A DNA stretch of 64,000 nt from Novosphingobium resinovorum (GTDB lineage: Bacteria; Pseudomonadota; Alphaproteobacteria; Sphingomonadales; Sphingomonadaceae): the NCBI RefSeq assembly GCF_001742225.1, contig NZ_CP017075.1, forward strand, positions 992,001 through 1,056,000, in the 5' to 3' direction. The notes under the pieces are model-generated. The model saw only the letters and a program-made list of their open reading frames with translations. It had not been told where the DNA came from and made no database searches. The position numbers and the translations under genes were made by a program. Positions 1-8,685 of this stretch are shown here, in pieces; position 1 is the first letter of the stretch; every line of letters begins with the position of its first letter.

Positions 1-586
1 GCGGGGTGGGCCCATGCTCTCGCAGTGCAGCAAGATGCTGCGGCGTGCCGTAACCGGCATTGCGCTCCCACCCGTAATGCGGATGCACCAGCGCAAGATC
101 GCGCATCAGGCGGTCCCGGTGCTCCTTGGCGATGATCGATGCCGCCGAGATACAAGGCTCGATCGCATCCCCGCCGACGATCGCGCGGGCATTCCAGCGC
201 CATTCCTCGCGGCGACCATGCGGCGTCATGTTGCCGTCCACCAGCACCTCGTGCGGCTCCTCGCCCAGCGTAGCACATAGCGCCGCCACCGCGCGCGTCA
301 TCGCCAGCATCGTCGCGCCGAAGATGTTGAGGCGATCGATATCCTCCACATCGACCACGCCGACCGCCCAGCGGCACCGGCGCTTGATGGTTGCCTCCAG
401 TTCGGAGCGGCGCATCGCGGAAAGCTTCTTGGAATCGTCCAGTCCGGAGGGGCGCGGCTTGCAGAGCATGACCGCGCCTGCAACAACCGGCCCTGCAAGC
501 GGGCCGCGACCGGCCTCGTCGACACCGATCACGTAACGTTTCGTTGCCGAAGGCACGCTCGGGGAACTCGTGAAAGGTGCAAGCAT
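1..586 (-). CDS. rnhB: Ribonuclease HII, 3' end cut by the window edge
   Basis: RNase HII cleaves the RNA strand of RNA/DNA hybrids and nicks at single ribonucleotides in DNA. Reading the minus strand from an ATG at 586 gives an uninterrupted frame with the family's first motif (VIGVDEAGRGPLAGPVV, catalytic Asp and Glu), then LDDSKKLS, a central LVDGN, and AASIIAKEHRD with a further acidic residue. The frame still runs open at base 1, so the C-terminus lies outside the window. The translation covers about 195 residues, close to the usual 200-220. Its start faces the divergent gene at 597, so the two share a very short promoter region. Confidence 0.93.
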   Translation of the reverse strand, partial: MLAPFTSSPSVPSATKRYVIGVDEAGRGPLAGPVVAGAVMLCKPRPSGLDDSKKLSAMRRSELEATIKRRCRWAVGVVDVEDIDRLNIFGATMLAMTRAVAALCATLGEEPHEVLVDGNMTPHGRREEWRWNARAIVGGDAIEPCISAASIIAKEHRDRLMRDLALVHPHYGWERNAGYGTPQHLAALREHGPTP

Positions 587-596
587 TGGGCTCGGC

Positions 597-1763
597 ATGT
601 TCGCAAGACGTCTCCTTTTCGCCCTATCGCCGCTGGCGCTAACACTCGCAAGCTGCGGCAATGCCGCCACCGGGGAAAAGGCGCCTGCCTCCGAAGCCGG
701 CACGCCCTTCAAGGTGGAAACGCTCGCGCAGTTCGACGAACCCTGGGCCATGGCCTTCGACGAAGGCACCGGAACGCTGGTCGTGACCGAAAAGAAGGGT
801 ACGATCCGTTTGCGCGCGCCGGACGGTCGCATCAGTGAAGTGAAGGGCGTTCCCAAGGTCGATTACGGCGGCCAGGGCGGCCTCGGCGACTTCGTGTTTG
901 CGCCGGGCCAGACGGAAACCACGCTGGACCACCGCATCGTGTACCTCAGTTGGGCTGAAGCCGGACCGGGCGACACGCGCGGCGCGGCAGTGGGCAAGGC
1001 CGACCTCGTCTGCAATGGTGCAACCCAATGTGCGCTGCAGAACCTCAAGGTGATTTGGCGCCAGACGCCCAAGGTTGCCGGGCGCGGCCACTACTCGCAC
1101 CGGCTGCGCTTCTCGCCCGACGGTAATTACCTGTTCGTGGCGTCCGGAGAGCGGCAGAAATTCACGCCCGCACAGGATCTCGGCACCAACCTCGGCAAGG
1201 TCTTGCGCCTGCTGCCGGACGGCACGCCGGCTCCAGGCAATCCCTGGGCCGACAAACCCGCGCCGACCAACCAGATCTGGTCCTACGGCCACCGCAACAT
1301 TCTCGGCCTGGCTTTCGATGCGCAGAGTCGGTTGTGGGACCTAGAGCATGGCCCCGCCGGCGGCGACGAGTTGAACCTCGTCAAACCGGGCGCCAATTAC
1401 GGCTGGCCCCTAGTGTCCGACGGAGATCATTACGACGGCCGCCCGATCCCGCGCAATTCGACGCGCCCCGATCTCGCGCAGCCTGCAATCAGCTGGAATC
1501 CCGTGATCGCGCCGGGCGACTTCATCTTCTATAGCGGAGACCTCTTCCCCGGATGGAAGGGGCAGGCGATCATCACGGGTCTGGTCGCCACCGGCCTCGT
1601 GCGGGTTTCGATCGACGGGACCAAGGCAACCGAGGAGACCCGCTATCCAATGGACAACCGTATCCGCGAAATCCGGCAAGCCCCGGACGGCGCGATCTGG
1701 CTGCTGGAGGATGGCGAAGGCCCCGAAAGCGGCCACCTGCTGAGGCTCACCCCGGCGGGCTGA
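597..1763 (+). CDS. PQQ-dependent sugar dehydrogenase-like lipoprotein (GSDH family)
   Basis: The 388-residue product resembles the glucose/sorbosone dehydrogenase (GSDH, YliI/Asd-like) beta-propeller family, whose members oxidise aldose sugars in the periplasm using PQQ. The N-terminus is a lipoprotein signal (hydrophobic stretch, then LASCGN), so it is probably membrane-anchored in the periplasm. Propeller motifs typical of the family are visible: GHYSHRLRFSPDG, GHRNILGLAFD and EHGPAGGDELN, followed by YGWPL. ATG 597 is used here; an in-frame GTG at 570, preceded by GGGGAA, would add nine residues and is a real alternative. Nothing nearby supplies PQQ biosynthesis, so the cofactor and substrate are inferred from the family only. 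Confidence 0.85.
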   Translation: MFARRLLFALSPLALTLASCGNAATGEKAPASEAGTPFKVETLAQFDEPWAMAFDEGTGTLVVTEKKGTIRLRAPDGRISEVKGVPKVDYGGQGGLGDFVFAPGQTETTLDHRIVYLSWAEAGPGDTRGAAVGKADLVCNGATQCALQNLKVIWRQTPKVAGRGHYSHRLRFSPDGNYLFVASGERQKFTPAQDLGTNLGKVLRLLPDGTPAPGNPWADKPAPTNQIWSYGHRNILGLAFDAQSRLWDLEHGPAGGDELNLVKPGANYGWPLVSDGDHYDGRPIPRNSTRPDLAQPAISWNPVIAPGDFIFYSGDLFPGWKGQAIITGLVATGLVRVSIDGTKATEETRYPMDNRIREIRQAPDGAIWLLEDGEGPESGHLLRLTPAG

Positions 1764-1815
1764 AAACCCGAATTGAATCGACAAACCGCGGCGCGCCACC
1801 TATCGCGCGCGCGCC

Positions 1816-2346
1816 ATGACCCAGATCCATTCCGAAGCCGCCACGATCATTCCGCTCGACAATGTCGATCCCGCGCTCGTCGAAGCGCTGCTCGACGCCG
1901 CGTTCGAGCCGGAGCGCCACAAGCGTACGGCCTACAAAGTACGTGAAGGCACGGACTGGCTGCCGGCGCTCAGCTTTGCCGCGCTCGACGCCTCCGAGAT
2001 GCTGGTCGGCACGATCCAGTGCTGGCCGGTCGCGCTCAACACGCCCGAAGGGCGTCCCTTCCCGATGATCATGGTCGGCCCGGTCGCGGTGATGCCCGGC
2101 CATCAGGGCATGGGCTATGGTCAGGCTTTGATGTCGACCAGCATGGCCAGCATCGACGACCGCGCGCCGCTGCCGCAGGTCATGATCGGCGATCCCGAGT
2201 ATTACGGCCGCTTCTGGGGCTTTTCCAACGAGGGCACCGAGGGCTGGGAACTGCCCGGACCGTTCGAACGGCGCCGTCTGCTGGTGCGCTGCGCCAACAT
2301 CGCCGTTCTGCCCGAGCGCGGCATGCTGGGTCCTTGGCTCCGCTGA
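1816..2346 (+). CDS. GNAT family N-acetyltransferase
   Basis: A 176-residue protein with the layout of a GNAT acyltransferase. A core strand (VGTIQCWPVAL) is followed by a strand and acetyl-CoA-binding loop (MVGPVAVMPGHQGMGYGQAL), which matches the motif A consensus V-x-P-x-x-Q-G-x-G-x-G. A later segment, VMIGDPEYYGRFWGF, resembles the YhbS/predicted N-acetyltransferase group, where GDP-YY-RFGF is common. The substrate cannot be told from sequence. It stands alone between the GSDH-like gene and the DUF1285 operon, with no clear Shine-Dalgarno before the ATG. Confidence 0.85.
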   Translation: MTQIHSEAATIIPLDNVDPALVEALLDAAFEPERHKRTAYKVREGTDWLPALSFAALDASEMLVGTIQCWPVALNTPEGRPFPMIMVGPVAVMPGHQGMGYGQALMSTSMASIDDRAPLPQVMIGDPEYYGRFWGFSNEGTEGWELPGPFERRRLLVRCANIAVLPERGMLGPWLR

Positions 2347-2430
2347 ACGCGCAGGGTCGCAGTTGAGCTTGCGGCACCACGAGCCACACTGGACCTTGGC
2401 GCGCGAGGCCCTATCTGGCATCGCGAGACG

Positions 2431-2976
2431 ATGCCTTATGAACCTCCCCCCGAACTTGCCGCGCTGAGCCTGGACGAGGTGGCCAGGCTGGTCGCCGCGC
2501 GCAAACTCCCGCCGGTCGATCAGTGGTCGCCCGCCGAGACCGGCGACAGCGAGATGCGCATCGCCGCCGACGGCCGCTGGTTTCATCAGGGCGGCGAGAT
2601 CCGCCGGCCGGCGATGGTCCGCGCCTTCGCCTCGCTGCTGACTTGTGACGCAGACGGGCAGCACTGGCTGGTCACGCCGGTCCAGAAGCTCTCCATCGAA
2701 GTCGAGGATGCGGCGTTTATCGCGATCGACGTCAAGCGCGAGGGGGGCACCCTCGCCTTCCGCCTGAACACCGACGACCTCGTCATTGCAGGGCCGGACC
2801 ACCCGATCACGGCGGAGGGCGATACCGAGACACCCGCGCTGTACGTCGCGGTCCGCCATGGCACGCGTGCGAGGCTCAATCGCAGCACTTACGCGCAACT
2901 GGCGGAGATCGCGCTGGAAAGCGACGATCTGTCGGTGACGAGCAACGGCGCCCGCTTCGCGCTGGTCCCCGCATGA
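2431..2976 (+). CDS. DUF1285 domain-containing protein
   Basis: A 181-residue soluble protein with the features of the DUF1285 family (small alphaproteobacterial proteins of unknown function): W-S-P at the start of the conserved region, I-x-x-D-G-x-W-x-x-x-G-x-x-I-x-R, a mid-protein LVTPVQKLSIEVEDAAFIA segment, and LYVAVRHGTRARLNR near the C-terminus. It begins a tight operon: its stop overlaps the start of the Nudix hydrolase by four bases (ATGA), and that gene in turn overlaps cca. The order DUF1285-CoA pyrophosphatase-cca is, to my knowledge, common in alphaproteobacteria. The molecular role is not known; the linkage suggests RNA or nucleotide housekeeping. Confidence 0.88.
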   Translation: MPYEPPPELAALSLDEVARLVAARKLPPVDQWSPAETGDSEMRIAADGRWFHQGGEIRRPAMVRAFASLLTCDADGQHWLVTPVQKLSIEVEDAAFIAIDVKREGGTLAFRLNTDDLVIAGPDHPITAEGDTETPALYVAVRHGTRARLNRSTYAQLAEIALESDDLSVTSNGARFALVPA

Positions 2977-3593
2977 GCGCATTGTACGATAAGGTTTCTC
3001 GCCGCCTCGAGGCGGGCCACGCCGACGCGCCGCCGCGCCTGTGGAGCGATCCGCGCATCCACGACATTGCGCGGTTCACCCCCGCCGCCGTGCTTATCGC
3101 CATAACCGAGCGCGAGCGTCCCGGTATACTGCTGCTCCATCGGCCTTCGAACATGCGCGCGCACCCGGGCCAGATCGCCTTTCCCGGCGGCCGCATCGAC
3201 CCCGGCGAAGATGCCGTCGAGGCAGCCCTTCGTGAAGCGAACGAGGAACTCGGCATCCGCACCGGCGACGTCCGCGTCATCGGCACCAGCGACGTCTACC
3301 GCACCGGCAGCGGCTACGAGATCACGCCGGTCGTCGGGATCGTCCCCCCCGATCTCGAAATCCGGCCCAACCCCGCCGAAGTCGCGCAGTGGTTCGAGGT
3401 TCCGGTCGATTTCGTGCTCGATCCCGCCAACCAGGCGACCCGCAATGTAGAGTTCGAGGGGCGTCGCCACAGTTTCATCGAGATCGTCTGGAACGACACC
3501 CGCCAGGACCACGTCATCTGGGGTGTCACCGGGGCTATCCTCCACAACCTTGCCGGTCGCCTGAACTGGCTCGAAAGATCCTCGAATGCCTGA
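2973..3593 (+). CDS. Nudix hydrolase, CoA pyrophosphatase (NudL-like)
   Basis: A 206-residue Nudix hydrolase. The Nudix box is complete (G-x5-E-x7-REANEELGI, around residues 70-95) and is preceded by the segment of CoA-diphosphatases (LLLHRPSNMRAHPGQIAFPGG). Members of this subgroup split coenzyme A or acyl-CoA into 3',5'-ADP and phosphopantetheine. The C-terminal half has the expected VPVDFVLDPAN and a late IWGVTGAIL segment. The start overlaps the DUF1285 stop by four bases and the end overlaps cca by eight, which implies translational coupling. Confidence 0.92.
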   Translation: MSALYDKVSRRLEAGHADAPPRLWSDPRIHDIARFTPAAVLIAITERERPGILLLHRPSNMRAHPGQIAFPGGRIDPGEDAVEAALREANEELGIRTGDVRVIGTSDVYRTGSGYEITPVVGIVPPDLEIRPNPAEVAQWFEVPVDFVLDPANQATRNVEFEGRRHSFIEIVWNDTRQDHVIWGVTGAILHNLAGRLNWLERSSNA

Positions 3594-4761
3594 AACCCTG
3601 AATGCGCCGTGGATGCACCGCGAAGACCTCCTCGGTCTCGTCGCCGCGCTGGGCGAGGGCAATGCCCGCTACGTCGGGGGCGCGGTGCGCGACACGCTGC
3701 TGGACCTGCCGGTCAAGGACATCGACATGGCCACGGTGCTTCTGCCAGAGGCGGTGATCGAGCGCCTCGATGCCGCCGGCATCCGCAATGTCCCCACCGG
3801 CATCGAACACGGCACGGTGACCGCCGTGCTTCCCCACGGCCCGGTGGAGATCACCACGCTGCGCCACGATGTCTCGACCGATGGCCGCCGCGCCACCGTG
3901 GCCTTCGCCGAAGACTGGCGCGAAGATGCGGCGCGGCGCGACTTCACGATCAATGCACTTTACGCCGATCCGCAAGGCGGCGAAATCCACGACTGGTTCG
4001 ACGGCCTCGCCGACCTCTCTGCCCGCCACGTGCGCTTCATCGGCGATGCCCGCCAGCGCATCCGCGAGGATCACTTGCGCATCCTGCGCTACTTCCGCTT
4101 CCAGGCCCGCTTCGGCTCCTCGCCTGCGGATACCGAAGCGGAAGCCGCCTGCTCGGAACTGGCTGCGACGCTCAAGGGCCTCTCGCGCGAGCGGGTGGGC
4201 ATGGAGACGATGAACCTGCTCGGCCTTCCCGATCCGGCGCCGACGGTACAGCGGATGCGCGAACTCGGTGTACTTGAGGTCATCTTGCCGGAAGCCGATC
4301 CGGACGCCCTCGCCGTGCTCGTCGCGGCCGAGCGCATGCAAGGCATCGCGCCCGAGGCGATCCGCCGACTGGCAGCGCTGCTGCCGCCGCAACCCACACT
4401 GGCCGAGCAGGTCGCCGCGCGATTCCGCCTTTCCGCAGCACAGAAGAAGCGCCTCGCCCTCGCCGCCGCTCGTGAGGGATCGCCCGGAGAGCCGCGTGCG
4501 CTCGCCTATCGTCTCGGACGGGATCGCGCGCTGGATCGACTGCTGATCGCAGGCGCGGACGTCTCGACACTCGCAGGCTGGGAAATACCGACGATGCCGC
4601 TCAAGGGCGGACAGATCGTCGCACGCGGGGTAGGCGCAGGGCCTGATGTGGCGCGTATTCTACGCCGGGTCGAAGACCGCTGGATCGCCGAAGGCTTCCC
4701 ACAAGGCGAGCGCGTCGATGTCCTGCTCGACGAGGTTCTGGCGGAGGAACCGCTGGCGTGA
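3586..4761 (+). CDS. cca: CCA tRNA nucleotidyltransferase
   Basis: Adds or repairs the 3'-terminal CCA of tRNAs. The 391-residue product has the class II nucleotidyltransferase signature near the N-terminus (YVGGAVRD, then DIDMAT with the metal-binding aspartates), followed by RRDFTINAL, then the RRF-type region (RIREDHLRILRYFRFQARFG) and a helical C-terminus. Length matches the compact alphaproteobacterial enzymes without an HD phosphohydrolase domain. The 5' end overlaps the Nudix gene by eight bases, and the stop overlaps the GTG of the next gene by four (GTGA). Confidence 0.95.
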   Translation: MPETLNAPWMHREDLLGLVAALGEGNARYVGGAVRDTLLDLPVKDIDMATVLLPEAVIERLDAAGIRNVPTGIEHGTVTAVLPHGPVEITTLRHDVSTDGRRATVAFAEDWREDAARRDFTINALYADPQGGEIHDWFDGLADLSARHVRFIGDARQRIREDHLRILRYFRFQARFGSSPADTEAEAACSELAATLKGLSRERVGMETMNLLGLPDPAPTVQRMRELGVLEVILPEADPDALAVLVAAERMQGIAPEAIRRLAALLPPQPTLAEQVAARFRLSAAQKKRLALAAAREGSPGEPRALAYRLGRDRALDRLLIAGADVSTLAGWEIPTMPLKGGQIVARGVGAGPDVARILRRVEDRWIAEGFPQGERVDVLLDEVLAEEPLA

Positions 4762-5402
4762 ATCTCGACGAGCTGACCGGCTTCCTGATCGGGCAGCCGC
4801 TGCTGTCGCTGACGATCGCGGCGATCCTGCTCGCGGTCGCTGCCGGTATGATTGCCGCGGGGAACCCCCGGCTGGGGCGGATTATGCGCAACTGCGCCTA
4901 CCTCGGCCTGATCGCCGCGCTGCTGCTCACGGTAGCGGAACTGGCTGGCCACAACGGCCGGTCAGAGGCGGCGCTCTGGCTCGACGCCACCCGCCCGGCA
5001 GAGATCGTCGGCAAGGAAACCGTCGTCGCCATGCGCGCAGACGGGCATTTCTGGGTCGAGGCGCAACTGAACGGCGAGCCGGTCGAATTCCTGATCGACA
5101 CCGGGGCTACGTATACGGGCGTCTCGCAGCGTGTAGCGCAAAGGGTCGGCATCCAGCCCGATCCGGAGGATCGCGGCATGATCCTGGAGACCGCCAACGG
5201 CTCGATCGTCGCTCGGCGCGGCACGGCGGATTCGCTGGGCTTCGGCGGGATCGAGGCGAATGCCCTGACTGTCGCCATCGGCCCCGACACCGAGGTCGAT
5301 ACCAACGTCATCGGCATGAACTTACTTTCGCAGCTGGCAGCCTGGCGGGTTGAGGGCAACCGCCTCATTCTGACGCCGAAAACCCCATCGCCCCGGACCT
5401 GA
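4758..5402 (+). CDS. Membrane-anchored retropepsin-like aspartic protease (TIGR02281 type), copy 1
   Basis: A 214-residue protein with two predicted N-terminal membrane helices (about residues 12-34 and 47-64), a short linker, and a single-lobe aspartic protease domain. The active-site motif is D114-T-G-A-T-Y-T, with downstream NVIGMNLLSQLAAWRVEGNRLIL, the conserved tail of the TIGR02281 clan AA family. As with retropepsins, one DTG per chain implies a homodimer, presumably with the catalytic domain in the periplasm. Translation starts at GTG 4758, overlapping the cca stop. A second, clearly related copy follows 104 bp downstream. Confidence 0.85.
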   Translation: MNLDELTGFLIGQPLLSLTIAAILLAVAAGMIAAGNPRLGRIMRNCAYLGLIAALLLTVAELAGHNGRSEAALWLDATRPAEIVGKETVVAMRADGHFWVEAQLNGEPVEFLIDTGATYTGVSQRVAQRVGIQPDPEDRGMILETANGSIVARRGTADSLGFGGIEANALTVAIGPDTEVDTNVIGMNLLSQLAAWRVEGNRLILTPKTPSPRT

Positions 5403-5506
5403 TCCGGGCCCAACTTACGTCGCCTCGCGCGCCTTGCTTGCCGCCCGCCCTCGCCTAAAGAGGCACTAGGCCCGGACGACGCAGTCAGCGCCGCGAAAGC
5501 TGCAGT

Positions 5507-6172
5507 ATGATAGACCCATCGACCATGGACCTTGCCGACATCCTGAACTTCCTTGCCGGGCAGCCGTTGCTGGCGCTTGCCTTCGCGGGCATCGTCGCGA
5601 GCGTGATCGGCGGAATGCTGCGTCGGCCGCTACCACTCCTCGGCAGTTTGCTGCGGGGGGTGGGTAACCTTGGTCTGCTCGCCGCGATGCTGTTGACGAT
5701 CGCGCAAGTCACGCGCCTGACCACCGGCACCGATTTCGCCCTGCCTCAGTTCGGCATCGAGCGTCAGAGCGTCGCGGGCGGCGAGACGCGGGTGCCGATG
5801 CAGCCGGACGGGCACTTCTGGATCAGCGCCACGGTCAACGGCGTGAAGCGCGATTTCCTCGTCGATACCGGCGCGACGCTGACGGCGATCTCGCCCGCTA
5901 CGGCGCAGGAGGCGAGACTCAAGGCCAATCCGCTCAACCGCTCGGTGCTGATGCGCACGGCTAACGGAACAGTGGAGGCCCAGCTGGCGGTGATCGACGA
6001 ACTGCGCATGGGCAGCGTCGTCGCGCGCGAGATCGACGCGGTGGTGGCGCCGGGGCTCGGCGACGCCAATGTCATCGGCATGAACCTGCTGTCGCGGCTC
6101 GCCAGCTGGCGCGTCGAGGGCAAGACGCTGATCCTGGTGCCGCATCATCCACAGGATGTGCAGCAGAACTGA
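5507..6172 (+). CDS. Membrane-anchored retropepsin-like aspartic protease (TIGR02281 type), copy 2
   Basis: A 221-residue paralogue of the preceding gene with the same plan: a helix in residues 13-36 (opening with FLAGQPLLALAF, against FLIGQPLLSLTI in copy 1), a second helix near 52-66, then the protease domain with D120-T-G-A-T-L-T-A-I-S and the conserved NVIGMNLLSRLASWRVEGKTLIL. The strong similarity, including the membrane part, indicates a local tandem duplication. An in-frame ATG six codons later (5525) could also be the start. The two proteins might form homodimers or a heterodimer; sequence cannot decide. Confidence 0.85.
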   Translation: MIDPSTMDLADILNFLAGQPLLALAFAGIVASVIGGMLRRPLPLLGSLLRGVGNLGLLAAMLLTIAQVTRLTTGTDFALPQFGIERQSVAGGETRVPMQPDGHFWISATVNGVKRDFLVDTGATLTAISPATAQEARLKANPLNRSVLMRTANGTVEAQLAVIDELRMGSVVAREIDAVVAPGLGDANVIGMNLLSRLASWRVEGKTLILVPHHPQDVQQN

Positions 6173-6190
6173 TTTGCGCACGCCTCCCGG

Positions 6191-6266
6191 GGCTTCGACA
6201 AGCTCAGCCTGAGCGGTTTTGATAGATTGGGCTATGAATCCCGCTCAGGCTGAGCTTGTCGACGCC
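6191..6266. repeat. Paired inverted palindromic repeat (REPIN-like), GCTTCGACAAGCTCAGC class
   Basis: Two 26-base copies of a GGCTTCGACAAGCTCAGCCT-type element lie in opposite orientation (6191-6216 and 6241-6266) with one mismatch, separated by 24 bases. Each copy holds its own small palindrome. The pair sits between the convergent protease and parC genes and could fold into one long hairpin that acts as a bidirectional transcription end. A second pair of the same class occurs at 13143-13218. Confidence 0.85.
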
Positions 6267-6280
6267 CCGGCAGCATTACA

Positions 6281-8575
6281 CTACCCTTGGAACTTGTTGT
6301 CCCGCGGGAACCCGTTCGGCGGCAAGCGCCCGGCCGCACCGCGCGCAACCTTCCACAGCGCCATGTCCTTCTCGGTTCGCGTGCGGCCGCTCTCGCCGCC
6401 CATGGTCCACGAGAGGCCGTCCTCCAGCCTGAGCGTCGTCACATCGGCCATGCCGCCATCGCGGTAGCGCTGGAGCGTGACCCCCTGCCCCTTGGCCATG
6501 ACCGGCAGTTCCTCGAGGCTGAAGATCACCAGCTTGCGGTTGTCGCCGACCACCGCGACGTGATCGTGCTCGGCCGGGATCTCGCGCACCGTCGTCAGCG
6601 TGACGCCGGGCTTGGTGGACATGACCGCCCGGCCCTTGCGGGTTTCGGCGAGCAGTTCGTCCATCTCCGCCGCGAAGCCGCGCCCGATGTTGGAAGCCAG
6701 CAGCAGTTGCGCCTTCGGCTTGTAGACGATCGCCTCGATGATATGCGCCTCGGCATCGATATCGACCATCGTGCGGATCGGCTCGCCGAAACCGCGCGCT
6801 CCGGGCAGCTTGTCAGCGCCAAGCGTGTAGAACCGCCCGTTGTCCAGCGCGATCAGGATCTTGTCGGTGGTCTGCGCATGGAACGCGAAGGCCGGGCCGT
6901 CACCTTCCTTGAACTTGAAGTCGCCATCCAGAGCCACATGCCCCCTGGCCGCCCTGATCCAGCCACGCGCGGAGAGGATCACCGTCACCGGCTCCTTCTC
7001 GATCATCGCATCCATGGAGAACTCGACGGTCTTGGTCGCCTGCGCGATCGTGGTGCGGCGGCGGCCGAGCGCGGTGTCCTCGGCATAGTCCTTGCGCAGG
7101 TTCGTCAGATCGCGCTTGATGCGGGTGCGCTGGCGAGCCGGGCTTTCGAGCAGCTTGTTGAGGTCGTCCTGCTCCTTCAGCAGTTCCTCGTGCTCCTTGC
7201 GCAGTTCCATCTCTTCCAGCTTGCGCAAGGAGCGCAGGCGCATGTTGAGGATGGCTTCGGCCTGGCGGTCCGTCAGTTCGAACTCTGCGATCATCACCGG
7301 CTTGGGCTCGTCCTCGGTGCGGATGATCTCGATGATCCGGTCGAGGTTGAGGTAGGCGATGATGTAGCCCGCGACCAGTTCGAGGCGCGAGGCGATCTTC
7401 TCCAGTCGGTGCCGGGTGCGGCGCAGCAGGATGTCGATCTGGCTATAGACCCACTCCGACAGCAGCAGCTTGAGACCCAGAACCCCCGGCGTACGGTGAG
7501 AATCGAGCACGTTGAGGTTGAGACTGAACCGGCTTTCGAGGTCGGTCAGCTTGTAAAGGCTTTCCTTCAGCAGTTCCGGATCGACGTTGCGGCTCTTCGG
7601 CACCAGGACGAGACGGATTTCCTCGTCACTCTCGTCGCGGATGTCCTCCAGGATAGGCAGCTTGCGGTCGCCGATCAGTGCGGCGATCTGCTCGATCAGC
7701 TTGCCCTTCGGCAGCATGTAGGGAATTTCGGTGACCACCAGTTGCCACTGGCCCGAGCCCAGCTTTTCGATGCCGGTCTCTTCCCACGCTCCGTCCGCAC
7801 CGCGTCCGGTCGAGAAACGCGCCCGCACGCGAAAACCGCCCTTGCCGGTCTCGTAAGCATGGCTGATCGCCTCGGGGCTGTCGACAACGAGGCCGCCGGT
7901 CGCAAAGTCGGGGCCTTTGAAGACCTCCATCAACTGCGCATGCTCGGCATGGGGATTGTCGATCAGCAGCAGCGTGGCGTCGATGATCTCGGCGACGTTG
8001 TGGCTGGGGATCGACGTCGCCATGCCCACCGCGATGCCGGTCGCGCCATTCGCCAGCAGGTTCGGGAAAATGCCGGGGAAGATGTCCGGCTCGCTTTCCT
8101 CGCCATTGTAGGTCGGGATGAAATCGACGGTGCCCTCGTCCAGCCCGGCCATGAGCTGGATCGCCGTCTTGGTCAGGCGCGCTTCGGTGTAGCGGTAGGC
8201 CGCCGCATTATCGCCGTCGATGTTGCCGAAGTTGCCCTGGCCCTGCACCAGCGGATAGCGCAGGGAGAAATCCTGCGCGAGACGCACCATCGCGTCGTAG
8301 ACCGAGGCGTCGCCATGCGGGTGGTACTTACCGATGACGTCGCCGACGACGCGGGCGGACTTCTTGTAGGCGCTGGCCGGGTCCAGCTTGAGCTGCCGCA
8401 TCGCCCAGAGCAGGCGGCGGTGGACCGGCTTCAAGCCATCCCGAAGGTCCGGCAGAGAGCGCGCGGTGATGGTGGACAGCGCATATACGAGATAGCGCTC
8501 GGACAGCGCCGCATCGAAGGGCGCATCGACGATGGCGTCGAAGGGATCGGATTCGTCGTCTGTCGTGGTCACCAT
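6281..8575 (-). CDS. parC: DNA topoisomerase IV subunit A
   Basis: The 764-residue product is the DNA-cleaving subunit of topoisomerase IV, which decatenates replicated chromosomes. The N-terminal winged-helix/tower region is intact: [15 protein letters not shown], then [18 protein letters not shown], then GNFGN, then [10 protein letters not shown] with catalytic Tyr129. The C-terminal third is a beta-pinwheel domain. Length and the short acidic leader suit ParC rather than GyrA. The residues aligned with E. coli Ser80 and Glu84 are Ala90 and Asp94. parE is not in the window. The gene converges on the protease pair, with the repeat at 6191-6266 between them. Confidence 0.95.
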   Translation of the reverse strand: MVTTTDDESDPFDAIVDAPFDAALSERYLVYALSTITARSLPDLRDGLKPVHRRLLWAMRQLKLDPASAYKKSARVVGDVIGKYHPHGDASVYDAMVRLAQDFSLRYPLVQGQGNFGNIDGDNAAAYRYTEARLTKTAIQLMAGLDEGTVDFIPTYNGEESEPDIFPGIFPNLLANGATGIAVGMATSIPSHNVAEIIDATLLLIDNPHAEHAQLMEVFKGPDFATGGLVVDSPEAISHAYETGKGGFRVRARFSTGRGADGAWEETGIEKLGSGQWQLVVTEIPYMLPKGKLIEQIAALIGDRKLPILEDIRDESDEEIRLVLVPKSRNVDPELLKESLYKLTDLESRFSLNLNVLDSHRTPGVLGLKLLLSEWVYSQIDILLRRTRHRLEKIASRLELVAGYIIAYLNLDRIIEIIRTEDEPKPVMIAEFELTDRQAEAILNMRLRSLRKLEEMELRKEHEELLKEQDDLNKLLESPARQRTRIKRDLTNLRKDYAEDTALGRRRTTIAQATKTVEFSMDAMIEKEPVTVILSARGWIRAARGHVALDGDFKFKEGDGPAFAFHAQTTDKILIALDNGRFYTLGADKLPGARGFGEPIRTMVDIDAEAHIIEAIVYKPKAQLLLASNIGRGFAAEMDELLAETRKGRAVMSTKPGVTLTTVREIPAEHDHVAVVGDNRKLVIFSLEELPVMAKGQGVTLQRYRDGGMADVTTLRLEDGLSWTMGGESGRTRTEKDMALWKVARGAAGRLPPNGFPRDNKFQG

Positions 8576-8685
8576 GGTGGCGGGACACTAGCAGCGCCCT
8601 GCCCGGGGCCAAAGCCGATTTCGGCCGTTTTCCAGAACTTGCGACTGAGATAGCTTCGAACGCGAATCGCGGGAGTTTCAAGAGG

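Noticed and set aside
1747..2982. 411-codon minus-strand open frame over the acetyltransferase and DUF1285 genes
   Set aside because: Both plus-strand genes match families, and the antisense frame does not.
6287..8653. 788-codon plus-strand open frame antisense to parC
   Set aside because: ParC is unmistakable on the minus strand and the frame has the composition of an antisense shadow (rich in Arg, His, Asp, Gln).
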